A program made the position numbers and the translations under genes. Below are positions 44,350 through 54,089 of a DNA stretch of 64,000 nt, piece by piece. Each line of letters opens with the position of its first letter. Position 1 is the stretch's first letter. The stretch comes from an uncultured Bacillota bacterium (GTDB taxonomy: Bacteria; Bacillota; Clostridia; Lachnospirales; CAG-274). The notes beneath the pieces were generated by a model, which searched no databases, had not been told where the DNA came from, and was given only the letters and a program-made list of their open reading frames with translations. Where the stretch lies: positions 1 through 64,000 of the forward strand of contig CATZZP010000003.1 in assembly GCA_958426775.1 (NCBI GenBank). Direction: 5' to 3'.

Positions 44350-45489
44350 ATGGCAGCTAAAAGAGATTACTATGAAGTACTGGGGGTACAAAAGGGTGCT
44401 TCTGATGCAGAGTTAAAAAAAGCATTCCGTGCTCAGGCAAAAAAATATCACCCTGACAATAATCCGGGAGATAAAGAGGCTGAGGCTAAGTTTAAAGAGG
44501 TAAATGAGGCTTATGAGGTCCTTAAGGACCCTCAGAAAAGGTCAGCCTATGACCAGTACGGTCATGCAGCCTTTGAGCAGGGCGGTGCAGGCGGAGCAGG
44601 CGGCTTCAGCGGAGGCTTCGGCGGTATGGACTTCAGTGATATATTTGAAGGCTTTGGCTTCGGGGATATATTCGGCGGCGGCTCAAGGCGTAAAAACGGT
44701 CCCCGTAAGGGCAGGGATATGCAGATAAATGTTACCTTAACCTTTGAGGAGGCTGTTTTCGGTTGCACTAAGGAGATAAAAATTCCCGTTACGGAAAAGT
44801 GCGATAAGTGTAACGGTTCAGGCTGTGAGCCGGGTACATATGCTCAGACCTGCAAACGTTGTAACGGCTCAGGTCAGGAGAGGGTTACCCAGCAGACACC
44901 TTTCGGTATGATGCAGTCAGTGCGTACCTGTTCAGCCTGCGGCGGTGAGGGTAAGGTAATTACAACTCCATGTACAAAGTGCGGCGGTAAGGGTAATATT
45001 ACGGCAGAAAAGACTGTTAAAATAGATATACCTAAGGGTATTGCTCATGGTCAGTCCATAAGAAAAACAGGCTTGGGCGGTGCAGGTGAAAGAGGAGGAC
45101 AAAACGGTGACCTCTATGTATCAATTACCGTTATGCCTCATAAGATTTTTGTACGTGAGGGTAACGATATTTTGGTTGAGGTACCTATTACCATGATACA
45201 GGCAGCCTTAGGTGATGAAATTACCATACCTACTCTTGAGGGTGAGGAAAAATATACTGTTAAGCCGGGTACACAGCCGGGTGAAACAGTTACTCTTAAG
45301 AATAAGGGTGTATTTAACGTACGTAACTCTAAATTAAGAGGTGACCAAATCATTACCTTTAAGGTGATTATTCCGTCAAGACTTACAGACAGACAAAAGA
45401 GCCTTTTAAGAGAGTTTGCTGAGCTTAGTGGGGACAGTGCAAAAAAAGAGGGCTTCTGGGATAAGGTTAAAAAGAAGCTGGACGATTAA
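44350..45489 (+). CDS. dnaJ: Chaperone DnaJ (Hsp40)
   Basis: Co-chaperone that stimulates DnaK. 379 residues. The J domain has the HPD motif ([11 protein letters not shown], about 33-43), then a Gly/Phe-rich stretch and four zinc-binding CxxCxGxG repeats ([32 protein letters not shown]). The C-terminal substrate domains complete a type I DnaJ. Last gene of the operon; its ribosome-binding site (AGGCGGTG) is moderate. Confidence 0.98.
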   Translation: MAAKRDYYEVLGVQKGASDAELKKAFRAQAKKYHPDNNPGDKEAEAKFKEVNEAYEVLKDPQKRSAYDQYGHAAFEQGGAGGAGGFSGGFGGMDFSDIFEGFGFGDIFGGGSRRKNGPRKGRDMQINVTLTFEEAVFGCTKEIKIPVTEKCDKCNGSGCEPGTYAQTCKRCNGSGQERVTQQTPFGMMQSVRTCSACGGEGKVITTPCTKCGGKGNITAEKTVKIDIPKGIAHGQSIRKTGLGGAGERGGQNGDLYVSITVMPHKIFVREGNDILVEVPITMIQAALGDEITIPTLEGEEKYTVKPGTQPGETVTLKNKGVFNVRNSKLRGDQIITFKVIIPSRLTDRQKSLLREFAELSGDSAKKEGFWDKVKKKLDD

Positions 45490-45502
45490 TAACAGTTAAA
45501 AT

Positions 45503-45542
45503 AAAAAGGATTGATATAGCTTACTGCATATCAATCCTTTTT
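45503..45542. terminator. Bidirectional terminator between dnaJ and the DUF4129 gene
   Basis: AAAAAGGATTGATAT pairs with ATATCAATCCTTTTT. The minus-strand gene's stop codon lies inside the stem. Confidence 0.85.
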
Positions 45543-46676
45543 GTTGTATCTTGTGCTTTCATAAAGAGGTGTAAGCTTGGATAAATTCTCCTTATCCCTT
45601 AGCTTTTCCTGTATTTCAAGGGGTGTATCCGCCCTGTTAAATCTATGCTTTTTAAAATGGCGGTTTAATTTTTTATAATATTTTCGTCTTATGCTATCCT
45701 TTGGCAAGGGCTTGAAAAATATATTGCCTTTCTGTCTTTTAAGAGGCTTTATTTCAGATATACGGTCGTTGTAATAAAGCCTTTCATCTCTTTTTCTGTA
45801 AAAGCCTCTATACAGCCTAAGACAGAAAAAGGCTATAAACAGTACAATTAGACTAAGAGCAAATAAATTAATTGCATATATGAGTATCTGTTCGATTATC
45901 TGCATCCACATAGGAGCCTCCTCAAGGGCTAAATCCATGGGGACCTCCTCATTACCCTGTATAGGTGTTGCAATCACATCGTCGGTATCTGAGCTTATAT
46001 TTGCAAACAAAAGCCTTAACAGCTTTATAATAAACCTGCCTATAAAAACTGCAAGATAGCCGAAGGGTACAAAACGAAAAAGCAAAAGCACGGCTAAAAA
46101 ACCTGCTATATATACTGCAAGGGCTTTATTTGCAAAGGCTGTAACTGCCTTTGTTGAACCTAAGGCGGAGGCATAGTCCAGCTCCAGCTCGTTGTTTATG
46201 CCCTTTAGATGAGTATAAATCAAGGCAAGCAAAAGCAGGGCTGTTGCCTGTCCGTAAATAAAGGGGCGTATAAATGTCATATCAATAAAGGGGGAAACTA
46301 TGTATACTGCCGCTAAAAAGGTGAGAGGAAAACATAAAAGCTCAAAGCTGATGCATAAAACAGCCTCAGCCGAGGTTCTGCGTCTTACATTACGTGAGGC
46401 TAAAAAGCCTATAAAAAATGTATGTATTATGGGGTGAGGCATAAAAAGACCTATTACACAGGGCAGCCAGCTTAAAAACAAAAACAAGGACAGCTTTTTA
46501 ATTTTCACCCTTAAAAAATAATAATATAAAAGCAGAGGTATAAATAAAAGGAGCATAAGCACTCCGCCTATATCCCTTTCAGCCATACCTATCAAAAGCC
46601 CGAAGGGTATCAGAGTCAGGTTAAAGCTGAATAAATCCTCTGTTATTGCCTCAAAAAAACGTCTTAGCCCAGGCAT
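45531..46676 (-). CDS. DUF4129-type multi-pass membrane protein
   Basis: A 381-residue protein with about eight hydrophobic segments, and a cytoplasmic C-terminal domain with RADTPLEIQEKLRD and LTPLYESTRYN. That end matches the DUF4129 pattern (TP.E......LT.lYe.aRY) found in proteins paired with MoxR and DUF58. It is the third gene of such an operon, 12 bases after DUF58. These clusters are thought to assist maturation or export of surface proteins; the substrate is unknown. Confidence 0.75.
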   Translation of the reverse strand: MPGLRRFFEAITEDLFSFNLTLIPFGLLIGMAERDIGGVLMLLLFIPLLLYYYFLRVKIKKLSLFLFLSWLPCVIGLFMPHPIIHTFFIGFLASRNVRRRTSAEAVLCISFELLCFPLTFLAAVYIVSPFIDMTFIRPFIYGQATALLLLALIYTHLKGINNELELDYASALGSTKAVTAFANKALAVYIAGFLAVLLLFRFVPFGYLAVFIGRFIIKLLRLLFANISSDTDDVIATPIQGNEEVPMDLALEEAPMWMQIIEQILIYAINLFALSLIVLFIAFFCLRLYRGFYRKRDERLYYNDRISEIKPLKRQKGNIFFKPLPKDSIRRKYYKKLNRHFKKHRFNRADTPLEIQEKLRDKENLSKLTPLYESTRYNKKD

Positions 46677-46688
46677 AAAATCAACTCC

Positions 46689-47792
46689 TTATTCAGGGGG
46701 AACAGGTACAATTTCAGCACCCTCAACAGGTGGAGTGCTGTGGGGTACATAAAAGCTCATAACGGGGAAAAGCCACTTTACCCCAAAATATTTTTCCGTA
46801 ATATTACCATATAGCTCCAGTATATCCATATCTACCGTAGGACTTATGAAAATTGCCGATGAGGTGCTGTTTATATCAGGCTTTAAGAGCTTTAGCGTGT
46901 CGGTTTTTGTATAGCTTATTCTGCCGAGGCTCTCAAGGATAAGGCTCAAATGTCCCTCTCCTATACCACCCTCTATTTTTACACAGGTGTCGGAAAGAGG
47001 GTCAATTCCGTTGCTGTAAAGGGCAAGGCTGTAGCCCTGTCTTATGTAATAGTCGGAAAGTGTGGCGGCAAGAGAAACAGCATACTCAAATCTTTCCTCC
47101 TCAAAGCTTTCCTTTAAAAGCCTGAAGCAGAGTATTATAGTAATTTCTCCCTTGACGGTAGGGTTGTGAGTGTTTGACATAAGGGTATTCATATGAGCCG
47201 ATGCTCTGAAATTAATATCCTTTAAGCTGTCTGTAGGGCTGTATTCTCTTATGCCCGAAAACTCAAAGGGGTCGGGATTAATAAAGCCTCTGTAGGCAAC
47301 TGTGCCGTCAAGCCTTGATATAAGGGTATCTATTTCATCTATAGCTATAAGAGAGGGATAGACCGTCAAGGCAGGGGGCAGGTCAAAGCTTTTGCTGTGC
47401 TTTCCGTTAAATAATATGCTTGTACCTATTACCTCAAAGGAGCGTAGGGGGTAATAACCTCTTTTTGTGCAGGTAAAGCTTAAACTGCGTTTTATTTCCT
47501 GCCAGCCCATAATACAAAACAGGCTGTTGTGATATACATACTCGTTTGAGGACTCAGGCATATTGTCAAAGTGTAAATAAGAGCTTATATGGAGTTTTAT
47601 CCAAAGCCAGGGCAGGGGTAAAAGCTTACGGTTTGCAACTGTAAGCTCCATGGTGCATTTATCTCCCTTAAAGGCTGATAAGGGGGTTATTTTTGCCTTG
47701 GCATCAAGACCCTTGCTCCAGAAGCGTGAGTAAAACCAGCCCTCTGTTATATAAAGGATAAAGGCACCAAGCATAATTACAAGTATATCCAT
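46689..47792 (-). CDS. DUF58 domain protein
   Basis: A 367-residue protein with one or two N-terminal membrane segments and a DUF58 core (GTVAYRGFINPDPFEFSGIR, EYSPTDSLKDINFRASAHMN) that folds into a vWA-like domain. It is the usual partner of MoxR ATPases. A TTG nine codons upstream would overlap the MoxR gene, but GAGGAG seven bases before ATG 47792 marks the start. Middle gene of MoxR-DUF58-DUF4129. Confidence 0.85.
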   Translation of the reverse strand: MDILVIMLGAFILYITEGWFYSRFWSKGLDAKAKITPLSAFKGDKCTMELTVANRKLLPLPWLWIKLHISSYLHFDNMPESSNEYVYHNSLFCIMGWQEIKRSLSFTCTKRGYYPLRSFEVIGTSILFNGKHSKSFDLPPALTVYPSLIAIDEIDTLISRLDGTVAYRGFINPDPFEFSGIREYSPTDSLKDINFRASAHMNTLMSNTHNPTVKGEITIILCFRLLKESFEEERFEYAVSLAATLSDYYIRQGYSLALYSNGIDPLSDTCVKIEGGIGEGHLSLILESLGRISYTKTDTLKLLKPDINSTSSAIFISPTVDMDILELYGNITEKYFGVKWLFPVMSFYVPHSTPPVEGAEIVPVPPE

Positions 47793-47803
47793 TAAATCAC
47801 TCC

Positions 47804-48754
47804 TCAGCTTCCGGACCAATCCTCAGTAGGAACCTGTACCTTTGCTAAAATCTCATTAACCGCATCAAGGGCATAATTCTCTCTGTGCTTGTAGCCGCCC
47901 TTTAAAATAAGCCTGTGACAGGCAACGTAAGGGAAGATAAGCTTAATATCCTCAGGAGTAACGTATTTTCTGCCTTTTACGGCACAATATGCCTTTGACA
48001 TATTAACTGCCCATAAAATACCTCTTGTGCTTAAGCCTAAGGCAATGCCCTCAAAGCATCGTGTTGCCTCTCCTAAGTCAACTATATAGTTGACTAAATC
48101 AGGGTGAATATAAATATCCTTGCAGGCAAGGCAGGCATTTACTATATCCTCACCTTTACATACAGGCTCTAAGGTGTCAAGAGGATTTTCCTTTGTATGG
48201 GTATTTATTAAGTCAAGGTATTGCTCCCTTTCGGGATAACCCAAAGACAGCTTTATTGTAAAACGGTCAAGCTGAGCTTCGGGCAGGGGATATGTACCCT
48301 GGGTTTCAACAGGGTTCTGGGTTGCAATTACAAAAAAGGGAGGGTTAAGAGTATAGGTAGTGCCGTCAACGGTTATCTGCTTTTCCTCCATAGCCTCTAA
48401 CAGTGCCGATTGGGTGCGAGGTGTTGCTCTGTTTATTTCATCAGCTAAAAGTACGTTTGTAAATATTGCTCCTCTGCGAAAAATAAACTCACCCTCCTTG
48501 GGATTAAAGTAGGTTATGCCCGTTAAATCTCCCGGCAGAAGGTCAGGGGTAAACTGTATACGCTTATATTCACCCTCTATAGAGGCGGCAATTGCACGTG
48601 AGAGCATAGTTTTGCCTGTGCCGGGTACGTCTTCAATAAGCACATTACCGCCTGAAAAAAGTGCTGAAATTATAAGCTCAATCTCCTTTTCCTTACCTAT
48701 GATAACCCTTTGGGTATTATTTATAATTTCCCTTGCAAGTGCTGACACATCCAT
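47804..48754 (-). CDS. MoxR family AAA+ ATPase
   Basis: A 316-residue AAA+ ATPase of the MoxR class that acts with DUF58/vWA proteins to fold or activate client proteins. Walker A is LIEDVPGTGKTMLSRAI, Walker B VLLADEINRATPRTQSALLE; sensor FFVIATQNPVETQGTYPLPE and arginine-rich AQLDRF follow. First gene of its operon, divergent from the metal transporter genes. Confidence 0.94.
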   Translation of the reverse strand: MDVSALAREIINNTQRVIIGKEKEIELIISALFSGGNVLIEDVPGTGKTMLSRAIAASIEGEYKRIQFTPDLLPGDLTGITYFNPKEGEFIFRRGAIFTNVLLADEINRATPRTQSALLEAMEEKQITVDGTTYTLNPPFFVIATQNPVETQGTYPLPEAQLDRFTIKLSLGYPEREQYLDLINTHTKENPLDTLEPVCKGEDIVNACLACKDIYIHPDLVNYIVDLGEATRCFEGIALGLSTRGILWAVNMSKAYCAVKGRKYVTPEDIKLIFPYVACHRLILKGGYKHRENYALDAVNEILAKVQVPTEDWSGS

Positions 48755-48865
48755 ATAAATACCTCCTTACCTGTTATTTATTTTAATGATATAACAAAAC
48801 TCGTTACAGGTCAAGCAAGTATAAATCAAGGGCTTAAAACCTATAATAAGATTGACTGTAATTGC

Positions 48866-48894
48866 TTGAAAAGCTAAAGGAAAAATGTTATTAT
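48866..48894 (+). promoter_or_regulatory. Promoter of the zinc/manganese transporter operon
   Basis: TTGAAA, 17 bases, TATTAT, 31 bases before the start codon. I could not identify a clear Zur or MntR box. Confidence 0.65.
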
Positions 48895-48925
48895 ATACCT
48901 ATATAAGGATTAAGGAGATATTTTA

Positions 48926-49789
48926 ATGAAAAAATTATTTTTAGCTTTAGTATTGTCAATAGCCCTGACAGGCTGCGGACAGACAGAGGAGAGAACGGAA
49001 CAATTAAGGGTTTGCACAAGCTTTTATGCCCTTTATGATTTTACCGAAAAGGTAGGCGGCGACAAGGTTGAGGTTATAAACCTTGTACCTACGGGGGCAG
49101 AACCTCACGACTGGGAGCCAAGTTCACAGGATATGCTTACGGTAAGCAAGGCAGAGGTGCTTTTTTATAACGGCTTAGGTATGGAAAGCTGGATTGACAG
49201 CGTAAAAAGCTCTGTAGGTGATGAGGTTGAATATGTTGAGCTTTCAGAGGGACTGAGCAATGAAAAGGCAGAGGACCCCCATATCTGGCTTGACCCACAG
49301 AATGTAATTAAAATAACAGAGAAAATAGCTGATACCCTTTCGGAAAAGGATAGTGAAAATGCAGACTACTACAGACAAAATGCAGATGCCTTTATTGCAG
49401 AGCTTACAGCCCTTGACACTAAGTATACGGATACCCTTTCACCTTATAAGGGAGAGAGCATAGTTGTGTCCCATGAGGCATACAGCTATATGTGTGAAAG
49501 ATACGGCTTAGAGCAGGTGTCTGTTGAGGGCGTTATACCTGAGTCAGAGCCGTCACCTCAGCAAATGAAGGAGATAATTGACTATATTAATGAAAATAAT
49601 ATAAAATACATTTTCTTTGAGGAGCTTTCAAGTCCTAAGGTGGTTCAGACCATATCAGACGAAACGGGAGCTGAGCTTTTAGAGCTTAACCCCTTTGAGG
49701 GTCTTACTCAAGAGGATATTGACGCAGGCGAAAGCTATATTTCCGTTATGGAAGATAATTTAACTAACTTAAAAACTGCATTGGAGTGA
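48926..49789 (+). CDS. znuA: Metal ABC transporter substrate-binding lipoprotein (ZnuA-like)
   Basis: Captures zinc or manganese outside the cell. 287 residues with a lipoprotein signal peptide (LTGC, Cys about 17). The metal-binding residues of cluster A-I proteins are visible: His in GAEPHDWEPS, EDPHIWLDP and VVSHEAYSY, and an acidic residue near the end. There is no long His-rich loop, so zinc versus manganese is undecided. First gene of the ABC operon. Confidence 0.88.
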   Translation: MKKLFLALVLSIALTGCGQTEERTEQLRVCTSFYALYDFTEKVGGDKVEVINLVPTGAEPHDWEPSSQDMLTVSKAEVLFYNGLGMESWIDSVKSSVGDEVEYVELSEGLSNEKAEDPHIWLDPQNVIKITEKIADTLSEKDSENADYYRQNADAFIAELTALDTKYTDTLSPYKGESIVVSHEAYSYMCERYGLEQVSVEGVIPESEPSPQQMKEIIDYINENNIKYIFFEELSSPKVVQTISDETGAELLELNPFEGLTQEDIDAGESYISVMEDNLTNLKTALE

Positions 49790-49794
49790 TAAAT

Positions 49795-50520
49795 GTGGCT
49801 GTTCTGCAAGTAAAGAACCTTAGTTTTAACTATCCCGATAAAAGCATATTACACAGGCTTAGCTTTGAAGTTGAAAAAAACGATTTTATCTGCATAGTAG
49901 GCACTAACGGTACGGGCAAAAGCACCCTTTTAAAGCTTATACTAAACAGGCTTACACCGACAGAGGGCGAAATTAAGCTTTTCGGGGAATTGTCCTCAAA
50001 ATTTAAGGACTATAAGAAAATTGCCTATGTTTCCCAGAAGGCAACGGATTTTAATGCAGACTTCCCCGCAACCGTAGAGGAAATTGTGTCCTTGGGTCTT
50101 TATTCAAGACGTGGGCTTTTTAAGCCATACTCTAAGGAGGATAAGCAAAAGGTTAAAAAAGCTCTTGAAAGAGTGGGTATGTACGACTATCATAACAAGC
50201 TTATCGGTCTGCTTTCAGGCGGCCAACAGCAGAGAGTGTTTATAGCAAAGGCACTTGTATCTGAGCCTGAAATTGTTTTTCTTGATGAGCCTACGGTAGG
50301 TATTGACATTAAGGCGGTGGACTCTATCTGCTGTCTTTTGGGTGAGCTTAATAAATCAGGGCTTACTATTGTTATGGTAACTCACGATATTTCCTCAATA
50401 TTATATCATTCAAACAAGGTTCTTGTGTTATCAGAGGACGGACATGGTAAAATTATGAGCTCAAAGGACTTTAATTCGGGTACTATACTTGCTCATGTTT
50501 ATCATAATCATTGTCATTAA
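49795..50520 (+). CDS. znuC: Metal ABC transporter ATP-binding protein (ZnuC-like)
   Basis: ATPase of the metal importer, about 241 residues. Walker A VGTNGTGKSTLLKLIL, signature LLSGGQQQRVFIAKAL, Walker B IVFLDEPTVGID, then the switch His in VMVTHDISS. The GTG at 49795 is preferred (GGAG eight bases upstream, conserved VLQVKNLSF start); the GTG at 49786 overlaps the znuA stop. It ends in a His-rich tail (HVYHNHCH), which is consistent with metal transport. Confidence 0.92.
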   Translation: MAVLQVKNLSFNYPDKSILHRLSFEVEKNDFICIVGTNGTGKSTLLKLILNRLTPTEGEIKLFGELSSKFKDYKKIAYVSQKATDFNADFPATVEEIVSLGLYSRRGLFKPYSKEDKQKVKKALERVGMYDYHNKLIGLLSGGQQQRVFIAKALVSEPEIVFLDEPTVGIDIKAVDSICCLLGELNKSGLTIVMVTHDISSILYHSNKVLVLSEDGHGKIMSSKDFNSGTILAHVYHNHCH

Positions 50521-50532
50521 GGGGGATTTGTT

Positions 50533-51327
50533 TTGGAAATTTTTCAAATGGAATTTATGCAAAGAGCCTTTATTGTGGCTGTGCTTATTTCAATTATGAC
50601 TCCTATGATAGGTAATGTTATCGTCCTTAAAAGGCTCTCTACTATAGGGGACGCACTTTCACATTCGGGTCTTGCAGGTGTTACAATAGGTCTTTGCGTG
50701 GGTATAAACCCTGTGCTTAGTGCAGTTATTGTGTCTATGCTTGCGGCACTTACCATTGAATATATAAGGAGGGGCTTTCCTAATTATTCGGAGCTGGCAA
50801 CTGCTCTTGTGTTATCCTTTGCCGTAGGTCTTGCGGCGGTGTTTTCCGGCTTTGTTAAAAATGCCGCCACCTTAAACAGCTTTTTGTTTGGTTCAATAGT
50901 TGCCATATCTGATTTTGAAATGTGGATTGTGGTAGGTCTTTCCGTTGTGGTTATTACAGTGGCAGTTATTCTTTACAGAGAGCTTTTTTATCTGACCTTT
51001 GATGAGGAGGGTGCAGGGCTTTCAGGTGTGCCTGTCAAAAGCGTAAACCTTATTTTTACTCTGTTAACTGCTATTGTAGTGTCTGTAGCCTCAAGGACCG
51101 TAGGCGTTCTTGTGATTTCATCACTTATGGTAGTGCCTGTTGCCTGTGCCATGCTGGTGTCAAAAAGCTATAAGCAAAACATAATTTTTTCCGTTATTTT
51201 TGCTCTTTGCTTTACGGTAACAGGTCTTATAATAACAGCTTTTTATGATATTAAACCGGGAGGCACTATTGTCCTTGTGGGAATAGGTGTTCTTCTTATA
51301 TTATTGCTGATGCGAAAGAGAAGGTAG
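50533..51327 (+). CDS. znuB: Metal ABC transporter permease (ZnuB-like)
   Basis: Membrane subunit of the importer, 264 residues with about eight hydrophobic segments. ABC-3 family features are NVIVLKRLSTIGDALSHSGL, AGVTIGLCVG and LFGSIVAIS; the end has ISSLMVVPVACAMLVSKSYK. It starts at TTG after AAGGGGGA, with ATG 50548 possible. Third gene of the transporter operon. Confidence 0.92.
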   Translation: MEIFQMEFMQRAFIVAVLISIMTPMIGNVIVLKRLSTIGDALSHSGLAGVTIGLCVGINPVLSAVIVSMLAALTIEYIRRGFPNYSELATALVLSFAVGLAAVFSGFVKNAATLNSFLFGSIVAISDFEMWIVVGLSVVVITVAVILYRELFYLTFDEEGAGLSGVPVKSVNLIFTLLTAIVVSVASRTVGVLVISSLMVVPVACAMLVSKSYKQNIIFSVIFALCFTVTGLIITAFYDIKPGGTIVLVGIGVLLILLLMRKRR

Positions 51328-51337
51328 GTTGATTTTT

Positions 51338-52072
51338 ATGTATGAAACAGATAACTTTGTATCCGGCGGCGATAAATTTTTGGAGCTTTACAGACAGCTT
51401 GAAAGAGAGGGGAAGAGAGTATACTTTCCCGATGCCAAGGACGGGGAAAATATTATTGGCAGACTTATGAATGTGCCTCAGCTTAAAAATTTAAAAGATG
51501 ATTTGGATTACTGCAGGGTGGTACGCAATTTTCTTGTACATAACCCCAAGGTAAAGGGAGAGTTTGCCGTTACACCCTCGGAAACAATGATAGAGTTTAT
51601 GGAAAGCTGTGTGGGTATGGTTAAAAACCCTTTAAAGGCTATGGATTATGCCATTAAACGCAATAATATGTATACGGCAGGTCTTTCCTCAAGGGTAGTT
51701 GATATTATAAGGCATATGGTTATAAACGGCTTTACTCATGTACCTATAATGGAAAATAACCGCCTTATAGGTGTGTTTAGTGCAAATGTATTGTTCGGCT
51801 ATCTTGCGGATATAAAAAGAATGGATATTACTATGAATGCAAGGGTTGAGCAGTTTATTGAGCATATAGCCTTACATAATCACGAAAATGAGTATTTTAC
51901 CTTTGCGGCTAAGGATATAACTCTTTATGAAGTATCCAAAAAATTCAAAATCGACTCAAAAACAATGAAACAGCTGTGTGCAATCTTTCTTACGGAAACC
52001 GGTAAGGCAGATGAGCCTGTACTTGCTATGATAACCCCCTATTCCCTTTTAAGAGATGCACCTGAATTATAA
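51338..52072 (+). CDS. CBS-domain protein with an N-terminal HEPN-like RNxxxH motif
   Basis: A 244-residue cytoplasmic protein. The N-terminal half is helical and carries CRVVRNFLVHNPKVKG, where R63-N64-x3-H68 matches the RNxxxH signature of HEPN domains. The second half has CBS-like repeats (HMVINGFTHVPIMENNRLIG), which usually sense adenine nucleotides. ATG 51338 with AGGTAGG upstream is preferred to TTG 51329. It is ten bases after znuB, so it probably belongs to that operon. Whether it cleaves RNA is not known. Confidence 0.65.
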   Translation: MYETDNFVSGGDKFLELYRQLEREGKRVYFPDAKDGENIIGRLMNVPQLKNLKDDLDYCRVVRNFLVHNPKVKGEFAVTPSETMIEFMESCVGMVKNPLKAMDYAIKRNNMYTAGLSSRVVDIIRHMVINGFTHVPIMENNRLIGVFSANVLFGYLADIKRMDITMNARVEQFIEHIALHNHENEYFTFAAKDITLYEVSKKFKIDSKTMKQLCAIFLTETGKADEPVLAMITPYSLLRDAPEL

Positions 52073-52103
52073 AAAATTTTCGTAAATTATACATATATTG
52101 AAG

Positions 52104-52132
52104 TTGCAATATTGAAGGATTTAAGGTATTAT
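52104..52132 (+). promoter_or_regulatory. Promoter of the hprK operon
   Basis: TTGCAA, 17 bases, TATTAT, 43 bases before the start codon. Confidence 0.65.
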
Positions 52133-52175
52133 AAAGTTAATTGGCAGTAATTTTCGGCAAAGGAGTAAATAAGGT

Positions 52176-53099
52176 ATGTACTCGGTTAAAATTGAAGATG
52201 TAATTAAGGAGTTTAACTTAAAAAATCTTACAGAGGATATAAGCCTGGAGGGCAGATTAATTGAAACTGCGGAGGTAAATCGACCTGCTCTCCAGCTTGC
52301 GGGTTTTTTTGATTATTTTGAATGTGAGCGTGTACAGATTATAGGTATTGTTGAGTATACTTATTTAAGCAAGCTTGCTCCCGAATTCAGACAGGAAACC
52401 CTGGCTAAGCTTTTTGAGCATAAAATGCCTTGTGTTGTGATTTCAAGAGGTCTGGAGCCTCACCCTGAAATGATGTTCTATGCAAGAGAGGCAGGTGTGC
52501 CTATACTGCAGACAGAGGCACCTACTTCGGAGTTTATGAGTGAGCTTATAAAGTGGCTTAAGGTACAGCTTGCGGAAAGGACAACCATACACGGCGTACT
52601 TCTTGATGTTTACGGAGAGGGTCTTCTGATTACGGGTGAAAGCGGTATAGGTAAAAGCGAAACCGCTCTTGAGCTTGTAAAAAGAGGTCACCGTCTTGTA
52701 GCGGACGATGCAGTGGAAATTAAAAAGGTCTCCTATACAACCCTTGTAGGCAGCTGTCCCGAGCTTATACGCTATTTTATTGAGGTCAGAGGCATAGGTA
52801 TTATAAATGTAAAGCAAATGTTCGGTGTACAATCCGTTAAGGATACACAGGAGATAGACCTTGTTGTTAAGCTTGAAACCTGGGAAAAGGGCAAGCAGTA
52901 CGACAGAATAGGTCTTAATGAGGAATATATGGATATACTGGGTAATAAAGTAGTATGTAACACCGTGCCTATCCGCCCCGGCAGAAACCTTGCCATGATT
53001 TGTGAGGCGGCGGCAGTAAACAGAAGACAGAAAAAGATGGGTTATAATGCGGCACAGGCTCTTAATGACGCTATCTTAAAAGGTATCGGAAACAGTTGA
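52176..53099 (+). CDS. hprK: HPr kinase/phosphorylase
   Basis: Phosphorylates and dephosphorylates a serine of HPr/Crh in carbon catabolite control. 307 residues with an N-terminal domain of the usual kind and a C-terminal kinase with Walker A GLLITGESGIGKSETALELV, VADDAVEI and the family signature EVRGIGIINVKQMFG. AAGGAG is ten bases before the ATG. Its likely partner, a Crh-like protein, is encoded five genes downstream in the same run. Confidence 0.96.
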   Translation: MYSVKIEDVIKEFNLKNLTEDISLEGRLIETAEVNRPALQLAGFFDYFECERVQIIGIVEYTYLSKLAPEFRQETLAKLFEHKMPCVVISRGLEPHPEMMFYAREAGVPILQTEAPTSEFMSELIKWLKVQLAERTTIHGVLLDVYGEGLLITGESGIGKSETALELVKRGHRLVADDAVEIKKVSYTTLVGSCPELIRYFIEVRGIGIINVKQMFGVQSVKDTQEIDLVVKLETWEKGKQYDRIGLNEEYMDILGNKVVCNTVPIRPGRNLAMICEAAAVNRRQKKMGYNAAQALNDAILKGIGNS

Positions 53100-53125
53100 A
53101 GTTAAAAATAAAAAGGAGAACTAAT

Positions 53126-54076
53126 ATGTATTATCTTGGCATTGATATTGGAGGCACTAACATATCCGCAGGCATTATAGATGAAAGCAACAGCCTGCTT
53201 GCCAAAGGCTCAACGCCTACTATTCAGGGCAGAGATTATCACGATATTTTAGGGGACAGTGCAAGGCTTTGTCTTGATTTAATGAAAAAGAGCAATATAT
53301 CAATGGAGGAGATTTACTCCGTAGGTATAGGCTTGCCCGGCTTGGTGGATACTAAGGAGGGGTGCTTAATATATGCAAACAACCTTTCCTTTGACCATAT
53401 AAGCGTTATAGACGAGGTTAAAAGGTTTATTAATAAGCCTATTTTTATTGATAATGACGCAAACTGTGCCGCTATAGGCGAAATGATGTGCGGTGCGGCT
53501 CACGGTGATAAAAACGTAATTTACATTACTTTGGGTACAGGTGTAGGTGCAGGTATTATTTTAGACGGCAAGGTGTTCAGAGGAGCCTTCGGCGGAGGAG
53601 GCGAGGCAGGACATATGGTTATTATGGCTGACGGCGAAATGTGCACCTGCGGCAGAAAGGGCTGTTGGGAGGCATATGCATCGGCAACGGCTTTAAGACG
53701 TGAGGGCAGAATTGCGGCGGCTAAATACCCTAACAGTGAAATTTATCACCTGGTAGACGGTAATATTAAGCTTATAGACGCAAAAACCGTATTTGATGCG
53801 GCTGACCTTGGTGACGAGGTGGCACTTAATATATTGGATGCCTTTTCAAAGCATCTTGCAATAGGCTTAGTAAACCTTGTAAACATTTTTCAGCCTGAAA
53901 CCATAGTAATAGGCGGAGGTATCTGTGCTCAGGGCGACAGGGTTATTACACCTGTTACCCGTATTTTACAGGAAAGGGTTTACGGAGGTGAGCTTAAAAC
54001 AAAGCTTGCTTTGGCTACCTTAGGTAATGATGCAGGCATTGTAGGTGCGGCATTACTTTATAAAAATTTTAATTGA
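53126..54076 (+). CDS. ROK family glucokinase-like kinase
   Basis: A sugar kinase or repressor-type ROK protein of 316 residues; without an N-terminal DNA-binding domain, so a kinase. DIGGTNISAGIIDESN binds ATP; IDNDANCAAIGEMMCGAAHG holds the catalytic Asp; CTCGRKGCWEAYAS is the zinc motif. The frame opens ten codons earlier inside hprK, but AAAAGGAG before ATG 53126 marks the start. Glucokinase is the most likely activity. Confidence 0.88.
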   Translation: MYYLGIDIGGTNISAGIIDESNSLLAKGSTPTIQGRDYHDILGDSARLCLDLMKKSNISMEEIYSVGIGLPGLVDTKEGCLIYANNLSFDHISVIDEVKRFINKPIFIDNDANCAAIGEMMCGAAHGDKNVIYITLGTGVGAGIILDGKVFRGAFGGGGEAGHMVIMADGEMCTCGRKGCWEAYASATALRREGRIAAAKYPNSEIYHLVDGNIKLIDAKTVFDAADLGDEVALNILDAFSKHLAIGLVNLVNIFQPETIVIGGGICAQGDRVITPVTRILQERVYGGELKTKLALATLGNDAGIVGAALLYKNFN

Positions 54077-54089
54077 CAGGTGTGCAGAT

